Below, piece after piece: positions 10,901 to 23,120 of a stretch of 64,000 nt of DNA. A model generated the notes under the pieces. That model was not told where the DNA came from, ran no database searches, and worked only from the letters and a program-made list of their open reading frames with translations. The stretch lies in NCBI RefSeq assembly GCF_002105155.1, contig NW_019028979.1, positions 1,426,001-1,490,000 of the forward strand, in the 5' to 3' direction. The DNA is from Lobosporangium transversale. Its lineage: Eukaryota; Mortierellomycota; Mortierellomycetes; Mortierellales; Mortierellaceae. The translations under genes were made by a program, and so were the position numbers. Position 1 is the stretch's first letter. Each line of letters opens with the position of its first letter.

Positions 10901-13900
10901 GAGGCACTATCTCTGTAGCTAAGATAGTCCGTAATGGGCATCCGTATCCGTACATCGCGATTGCTAATGCATATTTGAGCAACCGTTGTTCACTACGCCA
11001 TACAAATACGGAGGAAGGAAAAAAAAAGAAAAATGAGTTCAAATTAACGGCTCCTTTTCTGGAAACCATGGCTACATAACGCCCACTGTCACCTGCTATA
11101 TCTATTTACTGCAGAGATAGCTTATGTTACCTGTCAAGATCCTTGCTAATTTCTCCGTTCCCGACATCCTGGTTCATAATACTCAATATTTCTGCTTGAT
11201 TTATCAGCAAAATGGCCTCAACAATTTCACCTGTCTCGCTTTCTGACATTCGGTTTACAGACGTTACGATATGTCGCCAACATATTTTGAGAAAATCTCT
11301 GGATAGCTCAAGAAGCTCAGAGTCGCTCACAACATATTGCCTAATCGCCGAAGGTTTTTGGCCAGACATCGCAGTAAGTGACGAGGCATCTTTAGGTTGT
11401 GCCGACAATGTTCCTGACGTTTCATTTTGAATCTTTTCCTTATTGCTTGTTGGTACCATATCCGGGGAGTCTACTACATCCACAAGGCTTTCGCAGCACT
11501 CCAGAAATGCTTGTGCAGGTACATGGACACCACTTTGAACCATGGCATCTAGCCAAAAGAGAGCTTTATGAATACTGTTGCCCCTAGTCGCATTGCTACT
11601 ACGCTCATCTGGGCCTTGAGATCGCTTCAGTATGACTCGAAGCGTATCGAGAGGACTTTCAATTAAGTCTTCAATAACTGAAGCGTCCGAAGCGATCGGT
11701 GATTGATTTCCCACAAAGGAATTCGAAGAATCATGGAACAATCTTGCTTTCAGTCGGCTCCGCCACTCATTATCTTTTTGAATGCCAGCCCCAGTATCGC
11801 TACTACCACTATTACCAACCTCCGTAGCTGCAGAATACCCGTTTAGAATAGGACGACTGAGGGTAGTATTACTATGACTATTACTGCCTCCCCCGTCAGC
11901 ACTCCGAACAGCATTGCCGAGTCCCAATCCACTGCCACTTCTGGCACTAGCTTTAAAAAAGAGCTTGTTTAAAGTTTTGAAGTTCATACTCGATACATCC
12001 ATACCGTCCATCAGTTCCTTGAGATTGTCCAACCAACGGCAAAGTATATTCGGGAACATATCGAACAGAAATCCTGCCTGACGAAGTTTCACAATTGATT
12101 CAAGGTAACGTTCTGCCTGGCGTTGGTGAAATCTCTATACAGGTAAGTAAAAGTAAAAGGAATCTCCATGGGTGAATGTTGGTTTCAGTTACGCCAACAG
12201 AGACAAAGAATAGCAGCAGTGCTATTTTTTTTTTTTTTTTTTTTACCTCTATCTCCTCCTGTGTAAAATATTCCTCTGCGCCCTCTTCATCTTGGGCTAC
12301 CATTTCCCGTTCCAGGATCCTGATCTGGCGATATACCATATCAAAGTACCTTGTTGGGTCCAGCTTCATAATCTGTTTAAGCCAGGGGAGCGCAAACTTT
12401 TTAGCCATAAGTTTCCGGGTCATTACATAAGATCCTACGGCGCCAAAAAGATTTGAAGCCGTAGTAGTCGAATTAGTCCTCGAATATGCGTTAGCAAAGG
12501 CAGTGCCAGCAGCAGCAGTAGTAGTACTGGTCGTAGTAGGGTTTGTTGCCGCGGTCATGGAGCTTGTGGTAACCCCAGACATTAATGGGCTGTCTGTCAC
12601 ACCTGATCTACCACTGTTAAGAGCATCGCCACTACCAGGCGGCGTTATATTCATAGTATTCAACAACGCGCGCTTCCTCGCCATCTGCTCTTCGAGGTCA
12701 TTTCGAACTCCAGGGATCTTCTTCCCTCTGGATGTATAGTTTTTATGGATAGAAATTAAATGCTCATCCTCCAGAAGCAACCAATGAAAGATACATCCTA
12801 CCAACCGTTCGCAAGTATAATCCGACATGAACGGGTCTGGGCAACAATGCCTCGTCAACAACAGAAACCCGCTTTCATTAATCGATAGGTTAATGGTACT
12901 AAGGCAGCTCCAAATGGTATGGATCAAGTCCTCGACATCCCGAGTCGGGTCAATCGCATTGACCATCGGGAAAAGGCAGTGCACATCTCGAACTACCCTC
13001 TGTGAAGGCATCATAGCTGTTGTACCGTTGTTGCTTCCGACGGCTGCATCGGAATAAGATGTTTGAATTATAGGGAGCGTAGAAGTAATGGTAGCAGCAC
13101 TAGCAGCAACGGTATCCAAGTCGTCTATGCGTTGATCTTGTTGCTGCTGCTGTAGGTCTAGGTTCTGCGTTAAACAAGAATCGTTAGGCGAAAATTGAGA
13201 GCGATTTGAAGGTATGCCAACAATAGTGGTGGTAGGTAAAAACTCCCCAGAACCTTGAGCTGTTATAGTGGTAGGCCTGTCCACCTCAAACAAACACAAC
13301 TCTCCATCTAGACGTTCTAAAAGTCCCATCTTGACCCACTCTTGCAAAATCACTTGCATAGTCCAATGACTATGAAATTCGAGTCGCCGTATACAGAACC
13401 GTAGGATGGTAGATAGAGATATATGGCTCATTTGAACTGAGTGTTGTGCTAATAGTTGTTCCTGAGCTGTGTCCAGGTCCGGAGCAAAAATATCCTCACA
13501 AAGGCCGCCACCACTTTCTGTAGGCGTAGAAATGAAATATTGCTGGTGGTTGTACTGATGAGGATGATGATGGCTGTCTGTGTGTATAGCTTCTGTCTCC
13601 CTGATCATAGTTTTGGCCAACGCGGCAAAATGGCTCCAGTAAGATGGCGAAAAGAGTAGAAGAGTATCTGGTAGGGTGTCTTCGAAAAAATCGGCCACAA
13701 ATAATGACAATGGCATCAGCTGCTGATGAGCACCAGCAGTAGCAGTACCAGAAGAAGACGAAAAGTGTTGCTGCTGCATAGATTTAACAAGATCTACAAA
13801 GAACTTTTGGAGCGTTATCAACTCAAACCCTGAAGCAGTCATTTTCATTAATAAGCCCTGCTCTAATGGTGTGGGCTGCTCTTCTGTCTCTTCCTTCGAG

Positions 13901-16900
13901 GCCCATTCATGCACCTGTATTTCTTCTCGTGTAATTCCTGTTAATAAAAGTTCAAGCTGTAGCATTAGGATGCTGGCGTTGCAGCTAGCTTCTTCATATG
14001 AGTATCGTTCTTTAAATTGTGCAGATAAAGGCGTAGCTGGCGAAGGAATGGAGGTTGCTGCCGTTACTGCCACTCCTGGAGCGGAAGAATACATTGATGA
14101 TGCTGAAGGGTTATTGATCTCCCATATAGAGATGAGTTCCCGATAGAACTCCAGAAAGCTCTGTCGTAAATCATCATAACTAATCGATATAGGGACGAAG
14201 TTACGAGGCTCCAGCGATTGTGTAACAGTTCCGCACTCTAATGGTGTTCCTTGACAATCTAGATGCATTAGCTGTCCACAATCGCCGCATCGGTACGCTT
14301 GGAAATGATGGCCCCACAGAGGTCGTTTACAGGCCCCACAGAGACAGGTCGCAAATAAGTTAACCAGTTGAAGATGGTGGCCCGCTCGTTTCCGATATAT
14401 TTGATTAGTCTTATTCTCATACAAAACATCGTTCTTATTACTTTCTGCTTCTTCTGTCGGATACATTAATTGGTTCCTCGGTCGCCTTGAGACCAGGTCG
14501 AAAGCACAACATGGTTGAGTACAGTCAATCCCTGCAAGCCGCTTGACTCCATAAAAACAGTCGAGATGAAGTGCTCCTCGGCATAGGTAGCAAAAGAGCC
14601 CAAATCCCTTCACGGCCGCCTCACAGCGTTCGCAATTGATTACCTGAACTGGATCCTGGTCATTCTCCGGCTCAAGTCCCGAAAAAATGTATGGGTATAG
14701 TTCATGGTCTGCAAGGTAGTCAGGTCCAAGGACAGGAGTGGAGCTAGTACCATTAGATGCTGTTGGAGCAGTGGCAGCATGCGGATGTATGGTTGATGAT
14801 AAGATCTCTGTTGCGTGTGCTGATGATACTGCTGATCGTCGAAGTAAGGACGAACGATGGCCACGTTTAGACCGAATCCCAAAGCTACCAATAGAATCGC
14901 TTCTGACTGCTGCATTGCTCCGAGGGATTATAGGATCGTCCAATGAGCCTCGTCGAAGAGAAAACTGCACATCTGACTTTATGGTGTTTGTCCGCGACCC
15001 AGCGGTGGCACTGGTGAGGTTTGTGGGGCTGAAGCCGACAACGGAGGGTACAGCTGCTGCAGCCGTTGCCGCCATCGTAGACATATTCTCTTGAAGAGCT
15101 GATTGTCGAATCAGCAAGACAGTCTCATAGTCAAGTGGAAGGAATTTATCCGAAAGAACATGATGGCCTAAGGATGGCTTACTGATCCACCACAAGACCT
15201 CTAGAGCTCGACTTAGTATCTTCTCGTTTTCTACAACAGCAATCATTTGCAGTAGATCCATTGAGAGATCGGGCTTTATCCGTAAAAGATCTCCTATAGA
15301 CTTTTGAAGTTGCTTCGCTACAGGCAGAGGCGCTTTGGTGAACGAGATCTGCTGAAGCATTGACACTAATGTGAATGAAATAAGCGAACTAGCATGCAAA
15401 TCCATCGTATCCTGGGCCTGCGTGAATGAGGTTGGATTAGATCTTGAGTTGAGTACATGATGCGAGCTAGGAGAGCTGAAAGATTGCCCCCCTCCGCTTC
15501 TTCCTCGTCGAGGAGCAGCAAGCATCCCTTGCTCCTCTGTAGGCGAATGAATTTGAATCGCAAACGTTTGATTATTGTTTAATTGAACACGGATTTTGGA
15601 GGGTGATAGCGGGGAGTTCGAAGCCGATGGTGCCAATGGTGGTGTTGATGAAAATGACTGCATCCTAGAAATTGCAAAGGATGGTAGAATAGTGCCCGTC
15701 AAAAGGTCCAGTAGGCGGACAAGGGTATTATTCTGGAAGACTGTAAAGGCCGAGAGCGCAATCATCCCAATATCGTAGATAGCCTTGTGATCATGTACAA
15801 GCATTTTTGACAGGTGGAATAGGATATCGAGAATAATTGAATGCAGAGCCCATTCTGGCCGAGAGGGCCGAGGATATTGAACCTTATAGCGACAATCATG
15901 TGAGATTATATCGGACAAGGTAACCATAAGGTAATCCAACAACTGATATGATCCTGGCTCCTCGTCTACATATCGGCCAATATTAGATTGCTGAGCATTA
16001 TACTCAAACTCGAATAATGAATTGGATGAATCTTGGGACGTTGCGCCTGGTGAATCTGGTGCTGGGGCGTGGACATTTGGAGATGATGCCCTGTGTGGAC
16101 TTCCATGTGGTGATGCTGATCTGGTCCTGCGGCTGTTGAACATGGATGTGTAGTCCCTATGGCAGTAGAGTATAAAGAAAAGGTGTCGGACAAAATTTAC
16201 TTCTATTGCATAATTCTTCAATAAAGAGCGACATTCCTGACATATATATCTTGGCGGACCTTACATGGGAAAAGTTTCTTCTCTCAGCTCTGCTATGTCC
16301 CAGCCGCCCTCAGTCGCTTTGATGAGGTAATCGCGTAGGTTCAACGTCAATTCTACAGTGTCATCGCTAAAAAACATATCTTCTGCTTCTCCTGGTACTG
16401 ACTCCACGACCCACTTTGGAGGCTTGTCACCTTTGAAGTAGAGGCTATCGAGATCTGTATCTATTTGCTGATGCGGCCGCTGATTCTCCCATTGGTTTTT
16501 TAGTGCTCCTCCTTTAAGCCTAGTAGTATCCATGGTAGCACTCGATGACATATAAGCTGCTGCTGAATGTGCTGCATACCACATGATATTGGAAGGCGCT
16601 CGCTTCCGCTTTTGGATCTTTTTAAGCATCCGCTCTAGGCCCACCTGCCATTTGCTTGGCTCCTTCTTGATAACTTTGTTGTTGGATGGATTGGCAATGC
16701 CACTCACCGCATTGGCCGATGCGTTATTATTGCTTTGACTGCCACTCAATGCTGAAGCCGTAGGCGCACGACGAAACGAAGTCGTTGGGTTGAGATCAGT
16801 TTTGATATGCAGTAAGGGGAGCTTGGCCTTTTGTTTGGGTTCTTTGGCTGTCCCGACAACATCTTGGCCCTGTAATATCGCGGACCCCGATGCTTGTACA

Positions 16901-17421
16901 GAGACTGGAAAATTAGAGGCAGGTCTAGTATCAGATATGGACACGGGGGCTGTGTGTAGAGAATGTTGTTGGGATTGTGAATGAAGATTTTTCTTCTTAG
17001 CATAGTCCAAATCTAAAGGCTGGGGTCGGTGGAGAACTCTGCGCCCTGTCCCCTTCCGAGCCTCATTCACAGGTGATATGAGCTCGGATCCTGTGGATCC
17101 TATACGTGTTGACAATGTTACATTTCGACCTGTGGGAGCGTTGATATCCTCGCCTTGCACGAGCTCATCAGACAAGGGGAGGGTTGGCGAAGATGATACT
17201 TGCTGAAGTTTTGGAGAAAGTTGTGGTAGTTGCTTTGGAGAAGTGGAAAAAGAGGTATTAGGTGACGATGATGATTTTTGCTGTAGTGGTTGTTGCTGGA
17301 CCTGTGAGTGTTGAGAGGGGTTTTCAGGTAAGGGCAGAGATGAAGCCCTCGATATTGATAATTGTTGAGGCTCGGTATTACTATTATGCATGGTAAATTT
17401 CGTATACAATTGACTGAACAA
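5825..17421 (-). CDS. Giant UNC80-like HEAT-type protein with C1-like zinc motifs
   Basis: Seven exons (17421-16265, 16156-12247, 12134-11131, 10992-10873, 10780-7954, 7848-6100, 5998-5825) join in one frame of 3,646 codons. Residues 1-390 are Ser/Gln-rich and probably disordered. Around residues 890-1010 there are two cysteine clusters: CERC with CYLC, then a C1-type pattern CGAC-x13-CGDC-x4-H-x2-C. The middle (from about residue 2070) and C-terminus are helical, HEAT-like and rich in Leu, broken by Gln/His-rich linkers. Size, helical repeats and a conserved C-terminal block fit the UNC80 family, which in animals scaffolds the NALCN cation channel (3,258 aa in human). This assignment is by recall and is tentative; another large armadillo scaffold is possible. 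Introns at 7849-7953 and 12135-12246 carry long A tracts (sense strand). The start may instead be Met 11 (17391). Confidence 0.55.
7849..7953 (-). other. UNC80-like gene intron with A32 tract
   Basis: The intron is bounded by a donor at AAG|GTAATATGG and an acceptor at GCCATCAG|ACTCAGCC. It contains a 32-nt A run in the sense strand (plus-strand T at 7911-7942). Reading through it happens to stay open as poly-Lys, so a single long ORF would hide the intron. Confidence 0.8.
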
Positions 17422-18268
17422 TTGAAAATGGTATCAACGTCTGCTAGTGCGTGCAAGTAATATTTTTTTTCCTAGTTGAGCTGAAATAAAAATATAAATA
17501 AAAAATAAAAAATAATAGATGATGGCATTAAGATGTTAGTATGACTAAGAAGGTGTTTTTTCATTGAATTTCATGCAATAAAATGGCATGACATGATAAA
17601 TGACATTAACATGGCACCTTGGCTATAGGATGATGTGAATCCGATTAGGGTATCATTGTCTGTGTGTACTAGGTGATGGATGTGCAATGGCAAAAAAAGG
17701 AACAATTGAGGAGCATGGACAAATAAAAGTCAGGTTTTGCATGGGCGTACAAAGATATTACCTGTGATTTCAATACAACATCCAAAAATGTCTGGAAGCT
17801 CTAATTTTTACTCATTTGCAAATAGGATTATATGGGTTATTTTCATTTATTGTTACTCTGAACATTTATTGACATATGCAAACGATCACAATAATATAGT
17901 GCGATCCCTAAGAATCAACAGCAGCTGTATCTGAGATGCCGTAATATCCCTTGACCTCCGAAGCTCTCAGGAAATATGGGACGCCGTGGACTTAGGAATG
18001 ACCATACACTGCTCTTTTTGGTTGTTTTCTCATTATCTAGTCATGGGCGAAGTAAACGCCACCAATTACTTTTTAAATCAAATATGCAAAGATGAAAAAT
18101 AAGGGTTACTAGCAAATGAAAAGATTGATGGTTTTCTAAAATATAATAGTTTATTCACGGATCGTGATTTGTTACATGTATTGTATTGAAATGGATCTAA
18201 TATGCTAAAGATGGGAAAGGAAATGAGGGCTTTTGTATGCTAAATTATTCGTAGATTGCCTGACACCT
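17422..18268. other. Intergenic between ERB1 3' end and UNC80-like 5' end
   Basis: This is AT-rich sequence with no gene that I can support. It should hold the ERB1 3' UTR and the promoter of the minus-strand giant gene. Confidence 0.6.
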
Positions 18269-21138
18269 CTATGAGAACAGCTTGATAGTGTGATCTGCTC
18301 CACTCGAGATCAACCATGGCTGGATGGGGTGCCACTCCACACAAAGTGCACCTATATGAATCAGAAACGTTAATATGAAAACAAATTACAATGCATTAGC
18401 GCACAGGCAGAAAAAGATGTTGATATCTGATAGACTTACCAAGTGCTTCAACACGCTCATGAACATTCTTGAGAATCTTGACAGGCACAATGAGGGGATT
18501 TTGCAGCAGATCATTGTAAACCATGCCGTGGAAAATCTGGACATTGCCATCGTCTGCACAAGATGCAAAAAGTGGATAACGTTTATGATAGGCAACAGAG
18601 CGAATCGCTTGCTGGTGATATCTTAAAGTCTTGTAGGGCTTCGACGACAGATCTAGATCAAACCAGCAAAGACGCTTATCATAAGATCCAATGATCAGAT
18701 TGTCTCCTGCAGGGTGGATATCCAAAGATGAAATCCACTTGACTCCTGTCTGCATGGTCTTGACCAACTCTTGACGTTGCAAGTTGTATTGACGAACATA
18801 GCGTTGAGTTGCGACAAAGAACATGGGCTTGTTAGGATGGAACATGACGCGCTGAACAGCACCCTTGTTCTTTTTAAAAGGCTGTTGCGTCTGGTGCTTA
18901 GTGAGTTGGTGGATCAGGACTGCGGAGTTATTGGCCTCAGGTGCAACAGTCGCAAAATAATCTCCCTTGCGATGCCATGTGACCTGCTTCACTGGCTTTT
19001 GCAGATGAATCCACACTCGAATACCCTTCTCATATTCAGAGGGCGTTGGCTGCTTCCATGTTGCCTTAGGGTTCGCTTCTACAGTAGCGTTGTTGGAAAA
19101 CCCTGCCTTTAAGTATTCTTCCGAATGAAGCGTCAATTCGGGCGAAAAAAGTTTCTCAGGCAAAATCAATCCGATCTTATATCCACTACACCATTATAGT
19201 TTGTCAAAAAAAAAAGAGGCATTATATAATCAAAATACATGTCTCAGAAATATGTAATGTACAATAATAATACATCAAGCACAATACAAATACTTACCAA
19301 GCAACAGCAAGTACAGCAACCTCCTTGTTTGGTCCCCAAACAACTGACGTGACAAGTTCGTCCAAATGATAAATGGTCATGCATCTTCCAGTGGCAACCT
19401 CCCAAATACGAACAGTCTTATCATCTGATCCGGAGGCGAGCCACAAGCCAGAGGGATCCACAGAAATGGAGCGAACACGACCAATGTGACCCAAAAATTC
19501 AATTGCAAGACGCGTAGGGAATGGTTGCAGATCTCGAGGAGAGGGCAGCTTGGGTATCAAACTTTCAGGATCAATATTGAGGCGGTTCTTACGCACACGA
19601 GGCGCAAGATAAAGATCTAAACAACGCTCAAACCGTTCCTGGATAAATTGACCGTAACCAGGTACATTCCTAAGAGCATTATATTTTTGTGGGAGATAGT
19701 TCTTTGGACGGTCCTCCTTATCCATTTCGTTCCACTCTTTGATCTCCTCCTCTGTTGGCAAATATTCTGCTGGGGGGTTGTAGCTTTCATCATGAGTGGG
19801 CAACTTCATCTTAGGTGCAGCGATATGCATAACATGATCTTCTCTTGGCTTATCTTCAGCATCATTCCAAAGATTGTAAAACTTTGGCTTGGGAGGTACA
19901 TAGCCAGACTTGCGAGGGACAATGCGACCCTCACGAATAGCACGAACAATCTTCATGATCCTCTTTGCCTCATGCTTAGAGGGAATGAAGCGACGCTTAG
20001 GCTCAGGAGCAGCAGACAAGGGCATGACTTCTGTCTTTGATGTGAAGAATTCAACCTGCTCCTCATATGGGTTGTACTCCGCATCTGGAATTCTGTTGCC
20101 CTCCAATCTGCGGATAATTTCAAGCTCCTCTGCAGTCAACTTGACATCCTGTCCTTCCTTGTAGTTGTGAGCTGACAACCTATGCGATAAAGATGTTCAC
20201 GTAATTTTCGCATGTCAGCAGTAAATCCCCAATATCCCGCTTCAGAACAATGATATCGAAATGGAGCTTGAAAGTGGAAACATACCATGAATCTGGATCA
20301 TCCATCGTACTAAGGAACTTGTCAAGTTCATCACCAGTAGCTGGCTTCATAATCTTTTTGCCGTTGATGTCGTAGCCAATGTGAGGGTAATCATCATACC
20401 AGTGCATTGGAATGTTACCGACTGTATTCTCATTCTATATGCCCATCAATCATTTTAATATCAAAGGATGGTTAATAACAAAGTCCAATTACATCTACAA
20501 CAACCACCATGAAAGGATCTGAGATAGAGATAGTAATAAATGTAAACAACTCTTTTTACCTCTTCTGTGGATGAATCACTATCATAGACAGGGTCGATCT
20601 CTGGGTATTCTCTCTTGATTGGATTGTATTCGCTCTCCTCTGGAAGCGGCTCGTTCAAATTATGTCCAAAGTTAGGATCAATCTCATCTTCCTCAAGATC
20701 GCCATAATCGCTTTCCGCTTCCTCTTCCTTGTCTACCTCGCTCTCGTTATCGCTTTCTTCCTGACTGTCGACGATGCTATCTCCCTCCATATAGGATCCG
20801 TCAGAATTATCGTCTTCTTCATCCTCATCCTCTTCAATATCCGCAGCAGACATATCCTGACCCTCCTCTTCTTCAGGAAATTCGTCCACATCGTCGTCTC
20901 CGTCGTCTTCAACATCGCCGTCCATTTCATCGTCATCCGAGGCCATATCAATGGCGACTTCACCAAACTCATCATCATCAGAGTCCCGTTGAGCTTCAGC
21001 AACAGTTCTCTTTTTACTCTTGGGTACTACAACAGGCTGAGTTTTAGCCATAGCCTGTGTCTTTGTAGAAAGAATTGCCTGCCTGACTTTTGCAGGCGAC
21101 TGAGAAACAGCCTTTCTGGTTGGTCGTGTGCTTGGCAT
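18269..21138 (-). CDS. ERB1: Ribosome biogenesis protein ERB1/BOP1
   Basis: Five exons (21138-20560, 20434-20286, 20179-19298, 19185-18440, 18351-18269) encode 812 aa. The N-terminus is a long acidic Asp/Glu region. It is followed by the BOP1NT domain, beginning [18 protein letters not shown], and by WD40 repeats, the first with [16 protein letters not shown]. The last exon ends in a C-terminal WD strand, [15 protein letters not shown]1 acts in the nucleolus with NOP7/PES1 and YTM1 to mature 27S pre-rRNA for the 60S subunit. I chose the Met at 21138 because the acidic N-terminus starts there; an in-frame Met at 21246 would add 36 residues. RPL4 lies next upstream on the same strand, and IPI3, another 60S factor, is also in this window. 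Confidence 0.93.
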
Positions 21139-21246
21139 CGGCCTAGTGTGAAATGTCTTTATAGGGATGAAATAATGGGTGGTGTTTTCGTCGTGGTGCA
21201 AATGAAGAGGGGCAAAGGGTAAATGGAACACAGCTGGTTGACTCAA

Positions 21247-21291
21247 GGGAAAACACTTCTATTCAAGTTTATACCGACTGTATAATAAAAT

Positions 21292-21328
<37 letters not shown>

Positions 21329-21552
21329 AACAAAACACAAGCCACGGCATGTAAATATACATTCTGCCAGCTTAAGTGAAAACACAAGCAACATGCACGA
21401 ACTACAATGGATTTTCTTTTGTAACAATCTGTTCGATTATCTGTGGAGAGTAGCTTTATTGATCTCAGCGCTTCTCATGTAAAATATTTGCAGCTTATTC
21501 CCGAGACTAAAGAAACTATCCCCTGCCAACAACCACAAATGCTGCAGACACT
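21247..21552. other. Short intergenic with A29 tract
   Basis: This spans the RPL4 3' UTR and the ERB1 promoter, both minus strand. A run of 29 A occupies 21298-21326. No gene is seen. Confidence 0.7.
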
Positions 21553-23120
21553 TTACTCGGCGTGGAGGGTCTCAAGGAAAGCAGCAGAGGGCTTTGGGGC
21601 CTTCTTGGTAGACTTCTTCTGGGTCTTCTTGAGGATCTCGGCACGGCGAAGAGTTTGGGCATAGGGGTTGAGACGGTTCATAACGGCCATAGACTTCAAG
21701 GGGTTCTTCTTCTGAGTGTAAGGACGAGGAGTCTTAGCAGGACCAGCAGCCTTCAACGAGCCCTGAATCTCAGCAGAGTTGATGATGCGAGTGATATCAG
21801 GGTTAGAAATGATGTGCTGGGGAAGAGAATAGTCCTTCTTAAGGGCAGAAGGCTTGCGGTAGGTGCCATAGATCTGGTCCAAGAGAGCAAAGGCGCTCTG
21901 GGTCCAGATGATAAAGCGGCCCATGTGGCCACCGGGGGCGAGCTGCAACAAGTTAAGAGTGCGAACATTGGCGAGCTCGACACCGGGAATGTTGCGGAAG
22001 GCCTTGACAATACCGTTATCCTCAGCATAGACGACGAGAGGACCGCGGCGTTGGCGGTGACGACGGTTACGCATCTTACCAACACCAGCACGGAGCTTGC
22101 GGGAGTTGGAGACCTTAACAACATCAGCATAGGCGTTGACGGCCTCGAGGAGAGCGACGGCAGCCTTGGTCTTGGTCAAGGACTCGATACCGTTGCTGAC
22201 AACGAGAGGGACCTCCTCAATCTGCTCGATTCTGTGACCACGAGCCAAGACCAATGAGGGGAGGGCAGAGGCAGCCAAAGCAGAGGCAGTAGCGAAGCGC
22301 TTCTGGTTCTGGTTGGTCTTGACGTGCCACTTGCGCCAGATCTTGGTAGGGGCGAACATGCGACCACCACGGCACATGTTTCCGAAAGCGGCCTGGCCAG
22401 AGCGGTGCGTACCGCCTCCAGAGACACGGGGAATACGGGCAACAGCGCGACCGGTACCCCAGGACTCGGCAGAGGTCTGGTGACCGGCCTTCTCAGAGAC
22501 GGCATAAGCCTGGCGGTGGTTCTTGTTCATGTTCTTGTGGACGAACTGGACAACATCAGGACGGATAGGAGCCTTGAAGACAGCAGGCAGAACCTGGGTG
22601 CCAATGGCCTCCTTGCCAGACTCAGAGAAGACGGAGATAACGGGACGAGCAGCCTAAAGATATTGATGCGCATATGATGTGTCGGTGAGAGGTTAGACGC
22701 AATAATCCTCTACAGCTGGTTTCAGGTCTCACTATTGCTATTCTGCTACAGCTGTTATTGCCAGTCCACTCCATTCCAAAAACGCAGTTGGTTGACATGT
22801 CTTGTCCGTAAATCCATGCATATTGATCGTTCTTTGAGCGCTATTTTCAATTCAGTATTGCAGTCTGATTACATCCTGTTCAGCCCTTCGAGTCTAACTC
22901 GATTTTAACGATCCATGCATCTAATAACGCTTCCATTCATAGATTCCATGTAATCTTTTGCTCCAGACAGTGATAACCATGGTCTAGGATCAATTGTTTG
23001 CCAAACCGATACTTTATTGCAGGACAATGATTGAATAGGTGAATGGATGGATAGATTGATGAACGGATGGATGAACAGCCCTCCCCATTGGATTGATTGT
23101 GATCAAGTGTCACTAACCAT
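21553..23120 (-). CDS. RPL4: 60S ribosomal protein L4 (uL4)
   Basis: The main exon, 22653-21553, encodes the conserved uL4 core: [43 protein letters not shown] and [14 protein letters not shown], then a Lys-rich eukaryotic C-terminus. It begins at an acceptor, TTTAG|GCTGCTCG, with no start codon of its own. The best first exon is the bare ATG at 23120-23118, followed by GTTAGT, giving a 463-464 bp intron (22654-23117) and 367 aa starting MAARPVIS. Yeast L4 is 362 aa. A second candidate ATG with a poorer donor lies near 22978. L4 lines the peptide exit tunnel of the large subunit. Codon choice is strongly biased to C-ending codons, as expected for a highly expressed gene. Confidence 0.93.
22654..23117 (-). 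other. Long first intron of RPL4 (proposed)
   Basis: The intron lies between a one-codon first exon and the main exon. I looked for box C/D snoRNA signatures, because L4 introns host snoRNAs in vertebrates, and saw no convincing pair. The 5' boundary is inferred, not proven. Confidence 0.5.

Noticed and set aside
16221-16264. 28-bp intron splitting the first UNC80-like junction
   Set aside because: It is too short to splice and leads to a stop codon. A 108-bp intron (16157-16264) keeps the frame.
20662-21222. 186-codon plus-strand frame opposite ERB1
   Set aside because: It is the antisense of the Asp/Glu-rich ERB1 N-terminus, which gives an artificial hydrophobic sequence.
21562-22257. 231-codon plus-strand frame opposite RPL4
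   Set aside because: It is a shadow of the highly biased RPL4 coding strand and has no sensible protein features.
22654-23117. snoRNA in the RPL4 intron
   Set aside because: I looked for paired box C and box D elements because vertebrate L4 introns host snoRNAs, but found no convincing pair by eye.
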